Shown here piece after piece: positions 11,228 to 20,200 of a stretch of DNA of 64,000 nt. Under the pieces are notes generated by a model. It ran no database searches and was not told where the DNA came from. It was given only the letters and a program-made list of their open reading frames with translations. Source of the DNA: Mycobacterium sp. 852013-50091_SCH5140682 (GTDB taxonomy: Bacteria; Actinomycetota; Actinomycetes; Mycobacteriales; Mycobacteriaceae); the NCBI RefSeq assembly GCF_001665685.1, contig NZ_LZTB01000100.1:62001-126000 (forward strand), written 5' to 3'. How positions within the stretch are numbered: the first letter of the stretch is position 1; each line of letters starts with the position of its first letter. A program made the translations under genes and the position numbers.

Positions 11228-13012
11228 ATGTCCTACGACGTCATCGTTCGCAACGGTCTGTGGTTCGACGGCACGGGCGCGCCCCCGCAGGTCCGCACGC
11301 TGGGCATTCGCGACGGCATCGTCGCGACGGTGTCCGTCAAACCGCTCGACGAGACGGGTTGTCCCGACGTGATCGACGCGGCCGGCAAATGGGTCGTGCC
11401 CGGCTTCATCGACGTGCACACGCACTACGACGCCGAAGTCCTGCTCGACCCGGGCCTGCGTGAATCGGTGCGACACGGGGTCACGACGGTGCTGCTGGGC
11501 ATGTGCTCGCTCTCGACCGTCTACGCGGACTCCGAGGACGCCGCCGACCTGTTCAGCCGCGTCGAGGCCGTGCCGCGCAAGTTCGTCCTCGGCGCGCTCG
11601 AACAGCACCGCACATGGTCGAATCCGAGCGAGTACATCGACGCCCTCGACAGCCTGCCGCTGGGCCCCAACATCGCCTCGATGCTGGGCCATTCCGATCT
11701 GCGGGCCTCGGTGCTCGGCCTGGACCGCGCCACCACCCGAGACGTCACCCCGACCGATGCCGAACTTGAGGCGATGGCGGCCAAGCTCGACGAGGCACTC
11801 GCCGCGGGCATGCTCGGCATGTCGGGCATGGACGCCGCGATCGACAAGCTCGACGGCGACCGGTTCCGGTCCCGGGCGCTGCCCTCGACATTCGCGACCT
11901 GGCGGGAACGCCGCAGACTCATCAAGGTGCTGCGCAAGCGCGGCCGGGTACTGCAGAGTGCGCCCAACGTCGCCAAGGCGCAGGAAGCGCTGAACTTCTT
12001 CCTGGAGAGCAGCGGCTGGTTCGGTCGTCGCCGCGGCGTGCGGGTCAGCCTGCTGGTCTCGGCAGACGCCAAATCTTCGCCGGGCGCAGTGCATGTGCTC
12101 GGGCCGGGGACACGACTGCTCAACCGGATCCTGGATGCCAAGGTGCGGTTCCAGCACCTGCCGGTGCCGTTCGAATTGTATTCGGACGGAATCGATCTGC
12201 CGGTGTTCGAGGAGTTCGGTGCGGGCACTGCGGCACTGCATCTGCGTGATCAGCTGGACCGCAACAAGCTGCTGGCCGACCCGGAGTACCGCCGCCGGTT
12301 CCGCAGGTCGTTCGACCGCCGCAAGCTCGGTCCGACGTTGTGGCACCGCGATTTCCACGACGCCACCATCGTCGAATGCCCCGACAAGACGTTGATCGGC
12401 AAGTCGTTCGGGCAGATCGCCGATGAGCGGGGTATCCATCCGCTCGACGCGTTCCTCGACGTGCTCGTCGAGAATGGTGAGCGCAATGTCCGGTGGACCA
12501 CCATCGTGGCCAACGCCCGGCCCAAGCAACTCGACAAGCTGGCCAAGGAGCCCTCGGTGCACATGGGCTTCTCGGATGCCGGTGCGCACCTGCGGAACAT
12601 GGCGTTCTACAACTACCCGCTGCGGTTGCTCAAGCGAGTTCGTGACGCCCAGTTGGCCGGTCGACCGTTCCTCACCACGACGCATGCCGTGCACCGGCTG
12701 ACCTCCGAGGTCGCCGATTGGTTCGGTGTGGATGCAGGCACCCTGCGGCAAGGTGAGCGTGCCGACTTCGTGGTGATCGATCCGGCCGGTCTCAACGACC
12801 AGGTCGACGCGTACCACGAGGATTCGGTGCCGTTCTACGGCGGCCTGAGCCGGATGGTGAACCGCAACGACGACGCGGTCGTCGCGACAGCCGTCAACGG
12901 TGCCGTGGTGTACCGCAACGGGCAGTTCCGTGATGGCTACGGCGCCACGGTCAAGTCCGGTCGCTACCTGCGCGCTCGCGGCGCCGAACGACCTGTGGCA
13001 CAAGCAGTTTGA
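11228..13012 (+). CDS. Amidohydrolase family protein (N-acyl-D-amino-acid deacylase-like)
   Basis: A 594-residue metal-dependent hydrolase of the D-aminoacylase/dihydroorotase type. Metal ligands are visible in GFIDVHTHYDAE (~residues 59-70); further conserved pieces are MLGHSDLR, MGFSDAGAHLRNM and the C-terminal GERADFVVIDP that closes the beta-sandwich domain. Substrate cannot be read from sequence; N-acyl amino acids or cyclic amides are typical. The ATG at 11228 follows an operator-like palindrome. It is co-transcribed with the TetR gene 1 bp downstream, which probably responds to the substrate or product. Confidence 0.85.
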   Translation: MSYDVIVRNGLWFDGTGAPPQVRTLGIRDGIVATVSVKPLDETGCPDVIDAAGKWVVPGFIDVHTHYDAEVLLDPGLRESVRHGVTTVLLGMCSLSTVYADSEDAADLFSRVEAVPRKFVLGALEQHRTWSNPSEYIDALDSLPLGPNIASMLGHSDLRASVLGLDRATTRDVTPTDAELEAMAAKLDEALAAGMLGMSGMDAAIDKLDGDRFRSRALPSTFATWRERRRLIKVLRKRGRVLQSAPNVAKAQEALNFFLESSGWFGRRRGVRVSLLVSADAKSSPGAVHVLGPGTRLLNRILDAKVRFQHLPVPFELYSDGIDLPVFEEFGAGTAALHLRDQLDRNKLLADPEYRRRFRRSFDRRKLGPTLWHRDFHDATIVECPDKTLIGKSFGQIADERGIHPLDAFLDVLVENGERNVRWTTIVANARPKQLDKLAKEPSVHMGFSDAGAHLRNMAFYNYPLRLLKRVRDAQLAGRPFLTTTHAVHRLTSEVADWFGVDAGTLRQGERADFVVIDPAGLNDQVDAYHEDSVPFYGGLSRMVNRNDDAVVATAVNGAVVYRNGQFRDGYGATVKSGRYLRARGAERPVAQAV

Positions 13013-13013
13013 G

Positions 13014-13598
13014 ATGGCGAGAACCCAGCAGCAACGTCGTGAGGAGACCGTTGCCCGGCTGCTCGACGCCGGCATCGACACCATCGTCGAAGTGGGGTAC
13101 GCACGGGCATCGGCTTCGGTGATCGCGCGGCGGGCCAACGTCTCCGACGGCGCGTTGTTCCGGCACTTTCCGACCATGACTGACTTCATGGCGGCGACCG
13201 CCCACGAGGTGGCGCGCAGGCAGTTGGAGTTGGGCAGCAAGCTCGTCGCGCAGATCCCGGCCGAGCAGCCGCCGCTGCACGCGGTGCTGACGATTCTGCG
13301 GGACATCGCGGGCAGCGACACCAACACCGTGTGGCACGAGCTGATGGTGGCCGCCCGCACCGACGAAAAGCTGCGGGCCACATTGCAAACGGTGCTCGCC
13401 GAGTACGTCGAGAACATCTACGAAACCGCCAAGAGCGCCCCGGGCGCCGAGCAGATCCCCGAGGATGCGCTGGCCGTGGTGCTCGCTGTCGTGCTCAATA
13501 CCTTCGACGGCGCTGCCATCGTGCGCCGCGTGCTGCCGCAGCCCGAGCTCGAGGACGCCCGGATCGATCTGCTGGCGGAGCTGTTCAGTCGTCGTTAG
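13014..13598 (+). CDS. TetR-family transcriptional regulator
   Basis: 194 residues. The N-terminal helix-turn-helix is clear (ASVIARRANVSDGALFRHFPT, ~residues 28-48) and the C-terminal part is an all-helical ligand domain ending LAELFSRR. The ATG at 13014 lies 1 bp after the amidohydrolase stop, showing translational coupling. Its likely target is the palindrome at 11195-11206 ahead of the operon. Its 3' end overlaps that of the DUF2304 gene on the other strand by 14 bp. Inducer unknown. Confidence 0.88.
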   Translation: MARTQQQRREETVARLLDAGIDTIVEVGYARASASVIARRANVSDGALFRHFPTMTDFMAATAHEVARRQLELGSKLVAQIPAEQPPLHAVLTILRDIAGSDTNTVWHELMVAARTDEKLRATLQTVLAEYVENIYETAKSAPGAEQIPEDALAVVLAVVLNTFDGAAIVRRVLPQPELEDARIDLLAELFSRR

Positions 13599-13926
13599 GC
13601 ACGCGCGCGTTTTGCAGGGCGACCGAGCGGGCCAGCCTGGCGTATTTGAGTTCGAGGTCTTTGAAGCGCAGGTACGCCGAGAGCGTGACGAAGACGAACG
13701 CGATGATCAGTACGTACTCCATGAGGTCCGTACCGCGTTTGACGCCAAGCCAATTCGCGACGACGGTGGTGTCGTCGGGCCGCAGGATCGCGTAGATGCC
13801 GGCCACCACGAACAGCACGAAACCGACCTTGACCCAGGCCTTGGACCGGGCACTGCGGCGCGAGTTCAGCAGATACATCAGCAGCGCGAGCACTGAGACG
13901 ATCAGCAGTGCCTGAATCCAGTTCAC
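13585..13926 (-). CDS. DUF2304 small membrane protein, partner of the ppgS-type glycosyltransferase (Rv3632-like)
   Basis: 113 residues with three hydrophobic segments (ALLIVSVLALLMYLL, VGFVLFVVAGIYAIL, YVLIIAFVFVTLSAYL) and a charged tail. The GTG start at 13926 overlaps the stop of the upstream glycosyltransferase by 4 bp (GTGA). M. tuberculosis Rv3632 has the same size and place and is reported to enhance the Rv3631 reaction, probably as a membrane anchor. It is last in a five-gene operon. Confidence 0.85.
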   Translation of the reverse strand: MNWIQALLIVSVLALLMYLLNSRRSARSKAWVKVGFVLFVVAGIYAILRPDDTTVVANWLGVKRGTDLMEYVLIIAFVFVTLSAYLRFKDLELKYARLARSVALQNARVPNDD

Positions 13927-14621
13927 CGGGACAACCTCCTGCGTAACAGCCCGTCGAAGACAATGTTGACCCCGTTGAGCAACGGCTGCCCCTTCGACTT
14001 CGAGTAGTCGGTGTAGAGAATCTCGACCGGCTCTTCGGCCACCCGCCACTGGTTTTCGTGGGCCAATGCGATGAACTCGCCTGCGTGGCTCATACCGCTC
14101 ATCGTCAGGTTGAGCGAATCGGCCACTTTGCGATCGAACACCCGCAATCCGTTGTGTGCGTCGGTCAGGCCGAGTGCCCGGCTCTGGGGGCTCAGAAATG
14201 CCGCCGCGCGCAGGATGATCCGCTTGAGCGGCGGGGTGTGGGTGACCGCACCGGCGAAGCGGGTTCCGATGACCAGGTCGACATCGTCGGCGCTGAGCCG
14301 GTCGATCATCCGCACGACGTCCTTGACCTGGTGCTGACCGTCGGCGTCGAACGTCACGAACACCGCGGCACCGGGCTGGCGGCGGGCGTACTCCACCCCG
14401 GTCTGGATGGCGGCCCCCTGGCCCAGGTTCACCGGGTGCGGTACGACGTGCGCGCCCGCGGCGAAGGCCTGTTCGGCGGTGTCGTCGCGGCTGCCGTCGT
14501 CAACACAGACCACGTGAGGGAAAACGGAGCGAACGTCGGAGATGACGTCGCCGATGATGGTCGCCTCGTTGAAGGCGGGAATGACGATCCAGACGTCGTG
14601 GTAGCGCGTGTCGATGGGCAC
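13923..14621 (-). CDS. ppgS: GT2-family glycosyltransferase, polyprenyl-phosphate sugar synthase (PpgS-like)
   Basis: Transfers a nucleotide-activated sugar to polyprenyl phosphate on the cytoplasmic face. 232 residues with GT-A features: VIPAFNE near the start, CVDDGSRDDT and the DXD-like TFDADGQHQ (~residues 92-100). The GTG at 14621 has an AGGAG about 10 bp upstream, inside the preceding gene end. In M. tuberculosis Rv3631 makes polyprenyl-phospho-GalNAc for the galactosamine substituent of arabinogalactan; whether this homologue uses the same sugar is not visible. It sits between a flippase-like membrane protein and DUF2304, in the order seen in M. tuberculosis (Rv3630-Rv3631-Rv3632). Confidence 0.82.
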   Translation of the reverse strand: MPIDTRYHDVWIVIPAFNEATIIGDVISDVRSVFPHVVCVDDGSRDDTAEQAFAAGAHVVPHPVNLGQGAAIQTGVEYARRQPGAAVFVTFDADGQHQVKDVVRMIDRLSADDVDLVIGTRFAGAVTHTPPLKRIILRAAAFLSPQSRALGLTDAHNGLRVFDRKVADSLNLTMSGMSHAGEFIALAHENQWRVAEEPVEILYTDYSKSKGQPLLNGVNIVFDGLLRRRLSR

Positions 14622-14628
14622 CAAACTA

Positions 14629-15924
14629 CTACTCCTGCCCTGCCGATGCCCGGCCCAGCGCCACCAGATGCACGGCGATTCCTACCAGCGGTGCACAGAG
14701 CAGCGCGATCACGGTGCGGGTTTCCAGCCCGACAGGCAGCAGCAGCAGGGCCACCGCCGCCACCGTCGCGATGATCCAGCCCGCCGCGTAGGCCCGGTGC
14801 AGCGCCGCCGCGACGGCCGCCGCGCCGGTCAGCGTCAGCATCGCGATCGCGACGGCGCCCGCGGTCAACCAGGCCAGCAGCGCGCCGCCTGCGCGGTACT
14901 CGGGCCCGAACGCCACCTGCAGCAGCCAGGGGCCGAGGAGCCCCGCGGCCAGCACCCCGACCGCGCCCAGCCCCCCGACCACGGCGGCAGGCGCCAGCAG
15001 GGCCCGCAGCCGCGCGCTTCGCTGGTCAACGAAGTGCGCGATCAGATTGCCCTGCATCGCCGTCAGCGGCACCAGCAGCGGGGCCCGCGTCAGCGTCACC
15101 GCCAGGATCACCACGCCGCCGGCCGCACCGAGGTCCGCCGAGGTGGCCTTGAGCAGCACCGGGAAGCCCATCACCAGGATCGCGCTGGCACCCGCGGCGG
15201 CGATGGAGTGCGCGGCGCCCCGCAGGAACGTCCCGGGGCCGCCCGCCGTCACGAGTTCGGCCACGAGTCGGGTGGCGGGCGAGGCGATCAGCAGAATCAG
15301 CCACGCCACCGCGCCTGCCACGGTGGCCCACAGGAAACCGACCAGTTGCCAGCCCAGCGCCACGGTGGCCGCCGCGACGGCGACGCGGATGACGGCGTCG
15401 GTCACCATCAGCGCGCCGTACTGCGACCAGCGGTTCACCCCGGCGAGCATGCCCAGCAGCGTCGCGTGCATGCAGAACCCGGCGAGGCCCGCGCTGAGCA
15501 GCGCGACACTGAGGATGGGCGATTCGACGAACACGTGCGGCGCCCACAGCGGCGAGGTGCCTGCGATCACCAAGGCCGCGACGAGACCCACCAGCGCGGC
15601 CACCCGCAGGGGATGGGTGCGGGGACCCGGCCCGACGTAGGGGTTGACCGATACGGCCCGCACCTCGCGGGTGGCCTCCTGCAGCAGACCGTTGGCGGCT
15701 CCGGTGACCAGACCGAACGCGCCCCAGAACACGCTGAACACCGAGAAGCCCGCCGGTTCGAGAGCCCTGGCGGCCAGGTACAGCACGGCGTAGCCGCACA
15801 GCGCGGTGATGGCGGTCGCCGCCCCGACCGTGGCGACACTGCTGCGCGTGACCGGGCCTGGCGATGAGCCGCTTGCACGAAGAGGATCAAATGGCGATGA
15901 GCCGGTACCGCCGCCGTCGGTCAC
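14629..15924 (-). CDS. Multi-pass membrane protein, flippase-like (Rv3630-like)
   Basis: 431 residues, the same length as M. tuberculosis Rv3630, with roughly 12 hydrophobic helices and short loops. The pattern (GFSVFSVFWGAFGLV, small positively charged loops) resembles polysaccharide-export/MOP-type flippases. The GTG start at 15924 overlaps the upstream M1 peptidase stop by 4 bp; the open frame extends upstream but without membrane character. Its place between an NRPS-like enzyme and a polyprenyl-phosphate sugar synthase suggests movement of a lipid-linked or amino-acyl product across the membrane. This role is inference. Confidence 0.75.
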   Translation of the reverse strand: MTDGGGTGSSPFDPLRASGSSPGPVTRSSVATVGAATAITALCGYAVLYLAARALEPAGFSVFSVFWGAFGLVTGAANGLLQEATREVRAVSVNPYVGPGPRTHPLRVAALVGLVAALVIAGTSPLWAPHVFVESPILSVALLSAGLAGFCMHATLLGMLAGVNRWSQYGALMVTDAVIRVAVAAATVALGWQLVGFLWATVAGAVAWLILLIASPATRLVAELVTAGGPGTFLRGAAHSIAAAGASAILVMGFPVLLKATSADLGAAGGVVILAVTLTRAPLLVPLTAMQGNLIAHFVDQRSARLRALLAPAAVVGGLGAVGVLAAGLLGPWLLQVAFGPEYRAGGALLAWLTAGAVAIAMLTLTGAAAVAAALHRAYAAGWIIATVAAVALLLLPVGLETRTVIALLCAPLVGIAVHLVALGRASAGQE

Positions 15925-17282
15925 AGCGGTGGCAGGGCTTTCGAATACAGCCAGGCCTGCCACAGTGGCTGCAGCGACTCGTCGGTGTAGCGCGCGGCCA
16001 GCCCGGTGAAGTCGTCGGTGAACGCGGTGCTGTGCCGGTACTTCGTCGTCCAATCCTGCAGCAGCGCAAAGAAATTCTTGTCACCGATGCGGGTGCGCAG
16101 CACGTGCAGCGTCAATGCGCCGCGCTTGTACACGCGGTCGTCGAACATGTCTTCGGGGCCTGGATCGGACAACAGCAGATTCTGGGGCAGGTCCGCGAGC
16201 TTGCGGTGGTAGCGACTGGCCCACTCGGCAGCGCTCGGCCCGCCGCTGTTCTCCGACCACAACCATTCGGCGTAGCAGGCGAAGCCCTCGTGCAGCCAGA
16301 TGTCGCGCCAGTGCCGCGCGGTCACCGAATTGCCGAACCACTGGTGGGCCAGCTCGTGGGCGATGAGCCGTTCGGCACCGCGGTGCCCGTCGCAGTGGTT
16401 GGCGCCGAAGATCGAAATACCTTGGGCCTCAAGGGGGATTTCCAGGTCGTCGTCGGTGACCACCACGGTGTAGCCGGTGGCGAGCGGATACGGCCCGAAC
16501 AGTTTGACGAACAACTTCATCATCTGCGGCTGCCGGTCGAAGTCGTGGTCGAAGTCGCGTTTGAGCCGCGCCGGCAGCACAGCGTGCATCGGTACCGGGG
16601 ACTTCGCCAGTCGGTGACGCTCGTACATGCCGATCTGCAGGGTCATCAGGTAGCTCGACGTCGGCTCGGCCTGCTCGTAGGTCCACACGGTGTGCCCGGC
16701 CCGCACCCTGCGAGAAACCAACTCGCCGTTGGCGATCGCGTAGTAGGGGCTGTCGGTGCTGATCTCGACGCGGTAGCTGGCCTTGGCGCTGGGATGGTCG
16801 TCGCACGGGAACCAGGTCGCGGCGCCGTTTGGCTGCCCGGCGACCAGGGCGCCATTGGAGAGTTCCTCGAATCCGACTTCGCCCCAATAGGTGTCGATGG
16901 GCCGCGGGTTGCCGCTGTAGCGGACCAGCACGGTCATCGCAGCGCCCGCGGGCAGCGGTGCGGACAACGTGATGAGCAGCTTTCCGTTGGAACATCGGAA
17001 CTGGGCGGGCCTGCGGCCGTTCACCGAAACCCTCGACACGTTCATGGTGTTCGCGAGATCAAGGGTGAACGTGCGCAACTGGGCGAGTGTGACGGCGGTG
17101 ATGGTGGCCGACCCGGCCAGCCGATTGGCCGACACCTTGTACTCGAGTTCGAGTTCGTAGCGCGACACCCGGTAGCCGAAGTTGCCGTTGCCCGGCAGGT
17201 ACGGGTCGATGACGGGTGCGGGGGATGCCTTCTTGGCGGCTTTCTTGGCCGCCTTGGCGACTGCCTTGTCGGATCGCGTCAC
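15921..17282 (-). CDS. M1-family zinc aminopeptidase-like protein
   Basis: 453 residues, much shorter than full PepN (~850), lacking the C-terminal helical domain. The zinc site is complete: HELAHQWFGN with the third ligand Glu 18 residues after the second His (WLHEG). The exopeptidase motif GxMEN is altered to PLEAQ but keeps a Glu, as in some actinobacterial M1 proteins. The N-terminus is Lys/Ala-rich. The start is GTG 17282, overlapping the NRPS stop by 4 bp, so it is translationally coupled to the Pls-like synthetase. It could trim or release a peptide or polyamino-acid product; that is inference. Confidence 0.88.
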   Translation of the reverse strand: MTRSDKAVAKAAKKAAKKASPAPVIDPYLPGNGNFGYRVSRYELELEYKVSANRLAGSATITAVTLAQLRTFTLDLANTMNVSRVSVNGRRPAQFRCSNGKLLITLSAPLPAGAAMTVLVRYSGNPRPIDTYWGEVGFEELSNGALVAGQPNGAATWFPCDDHPSAKASYRVEISTDSPYYAIANGELVSRRVRAGHTVWTYEQAEPTSSYLMTLQIGMYERHRLAKSPVPMHAVLPARLKRDFDHDFDRQPQMMKLFVKLFGPYPLATGYTVVVTDDDLEIPLEAQGISIFGANHCDGHRGAERLIAHELAHQWFGNSVTARHWRDIWLHEGFACYAEWLWSENSGGPSAAEWASRYHRKLADLPQNLLLSDPGPEDMFDDRVYKRGALTLHVLRTRIGDKNFFALLQDWTTKYRHSTAFTDDFTGLAARYTDESLQPLWQAWLYSKALPPL

Positions 17283-20200
17283 GCGGCGGTGTCCTCGGGG
17301 CTCTTGGACCCTTTGTCAGCCGTGCCGCCGCGCTTCTTGCCGAACAGGTTCCACGGCGCGATCGGGTTGCCCTGCCAGCGCGTCGACGCAGGAACCTCGT
17401 CTCCGCGCATCACCAGCGAGCCGGGGCCCACCGTGGCCCCGGCACCCAGCCGGGCCGCGGGCAGCGCCACGCAGTGCGGGCCGAGCGTCGCACCGTCTTC
17501 CAGCACCACACTGTCCAACCGCATGATGCGGTCGTGGAACAGGTGGGTCTGCACCACGCAGCCCCGGTTGACCGTGGCCGCGGTGCCCAGCGTGACCAGA
17601 TCCGCCTCCGGCAGCCAATAGGTTTCGCACCACACGCCGTGTCCGATCGAGGCGCCGAGCCCGCGCAGCCACAGGTTCATGACGGGGGTGCCGCTGGCGG
17701 CGCGCGCGAACCACGGCGCCGCCACGGTTTCGACGAAGGTGTCCGAGACCTCGTTGCGCCACACGAACGACGACCACAGCGGGTGTTCGACGGCACGTAT
17801 CCGCCCGATCACCAACCATTTCGCCACTACGGCGATGGCACCCGCGAGCGCGCCCGCGGCCAGCAGCACCAGACCGCTGGCCAGCGCGGTCCACAGGTAG
17901 CCGATGCGGATGGCCGAGGCCTGAAGGGCGCCGAGCACCGCGACCCCGATCGCGAACGTCACGATCACCGGGATGATGCGGCATGTCTCGACGGTGCCGC
18001 GCATGATCTTGAGGCGGTTCGACGGGTGGAACGTGCGCAACGCGTCGGCCGCAGTGGGATTGCGGCGCAACCGGACCGGTGGGCTGCCGAGCCACGACGA
18101 TCCGGCCTTGGCCTTGTGCGGGGCGGCCGAGAGCACCGCGACCAGACCGTCGTCGGGCACTTTGCGGCCAGGCTGGGTGATGCCCGAGTTGCCGAGGAAT
18201 GCGCGTTTGCCGATCGTGGCCTTCGCGACGTGGATCCAGCCGCCGCCGAGTTCGTAGGAGGCCACCATGGTGTCGTCGGCCAGGAACGCACCGTCCTGCA
18301 CCTCGGTGAACTTCGGGGTGAACAGCGCTGTGGAGATCTCGGTGCCCTTGCCGACTTTCGCGCCGAGCAGTCGCAACCACCACGGTGTCAGCAGGCTGGC
18401 GTAGATGGGGAACAGGTAGTTGCGGGCCGCGTCCATCAGCCGTTCCGTGGCCCACAGCTGCCAACCCACGCGGCTGCGCACCGGGTGATAGCCCTCGGAC
18501 AGGCGCAGTGACAGCAGTCGCACGCCGATCACGGTCAGCCCGGCATAGACGACCATCGCGACCATCGCGGCGACCGGCGTCCACGCCAGGGCAGGCAGGA
18601 TCGCCTCCTTGGGGGATGCCGTTCCGCGCACGCCCCAGCCGACCACGGCGAGCCCGACGCCGAGTGCGGCCAGCGGCAGGCTACCCAGCAATACCGAGGT
18701 CACGCCGTAGACCGCCACCCACACCGGGGCGCGGCCCGGCCGGTGGTCGGGCCATGGATGACGGGCCTTGCCGGACTTCACCGCAGGCGAGCCCTTCCAG
18801 AACTGGCCGTTCTTCACCTTGCCGACCACTGCAGAACCGGGGGCCACATCGGCGTTCTTCCCGACCGTGGCCCCGGGCAGCAGCGTGGTGCGCGCGCCGA
18901 TGGTGGCGTCGTTGCCGATCGACACCGGCCCGACGTGGAAGAGATCGCCGTCGATCCAGTGCCCGGTGAGGTCCACCTCGGGTTCGACGGAAGCGCGGTG
19001 GCCGATCTTGAGCATGCCGGTCACCGGCGGAGCAGAGTGCAGGTCGACGCCCTTGCCGACGCTGTTGCCCAGCGCCCGCGCGTAATAGACCATCCACGGC
19101 GCGCCTGCCAGGTTCTCCGCGCCGCTGGCATCGGCCAGCCGCTCCGCGATCCAGACCCGCAGGTGCACCGCGCCGCCACGGCGGTAGGTGCCCGGCTCCA
19201 GCCCGGACAGCAGCATCCGCGCGAACAGCACCGCGATGCCCATGCGGCCGACGGGCGTGATGAAGATCAGGAAGCCGGCCAGCAGCCACCACCAGTTCAC
19301 GGGCGTGGCCCACGGCACGATTCCCGCTGCCGCGGCGATGTTGTTCAGCAGTGCCAGCCACACCACCCACTGCACACCGGTCAGCGTGGCCAACGGCAGG
19401 GACAACGCCACCTGAGCGGCCTGGGTGAGCCACGGCGTCGGTTTCACCACGCGGGTTTCCACCTGCGGAGGCGGCTTGAGTTCGTCGAGGTAGCCGGCGA
19501 GCGAACCGAGCCGTGGGTGGTCGTACAGGTCGGCGACGGTCACCTGTGGGTACTTCTGCCGCAGTGCGGCCACCAGCTGGGCGGCGGACAACGAGCCGCC
19601 GCCGAGCGCGATGAAATCGGCCTCCGGGCCGTCGACGGCGGTGCCGAGAACGTCGCGCCACAGCCCGGCCAGCCAACCCAGGGTGCCGCCGAGTTCGGGG
19701 GCGTCCTGCTCGGTCTCGCCGGGTGGCGGCCAGGGCAGTGCGTTGCGGTCCACCTTGCCCGACGTGCGGGTCGGCAAGTCGTCGAGCAGCACCAGCCGGG
19801 GCACCAGCGCGGCCGGCAGGGCCTCCGACAGCGCGGTCCTGGCGGCGGCGAGGTCGAAGTCCGGATCGGCGCTGGCGATGTAGCCGACCAGCAGCGGGGT
19901 GCCGCTGGCGGTCTTGCGGACCGCCGCCGCGCCGCCGCTGACGCCGGGCAGGTTGACCAGCGCGTTGTCGACCTCGCCGAGCTCGATGCGCCTGCCGCCG
20001 ACCTTGACCTGATCGTCGGCCCGGCCCTGGAAGTAGAGGCCGTCCGGTTCCAGACGCACCAGGTCACCGCTGCGGTAGGCCCGGCTCCAGCCCAGCGTCG
20101 GCATGGCCGCGTACTTCTCGGCGTCCTTCTCCGGGTCCAGGTACCGGGCCAGCCCCACGCCGCCGATCACCAGTTCGCCGACCTCGCCGAACGCGACCTG

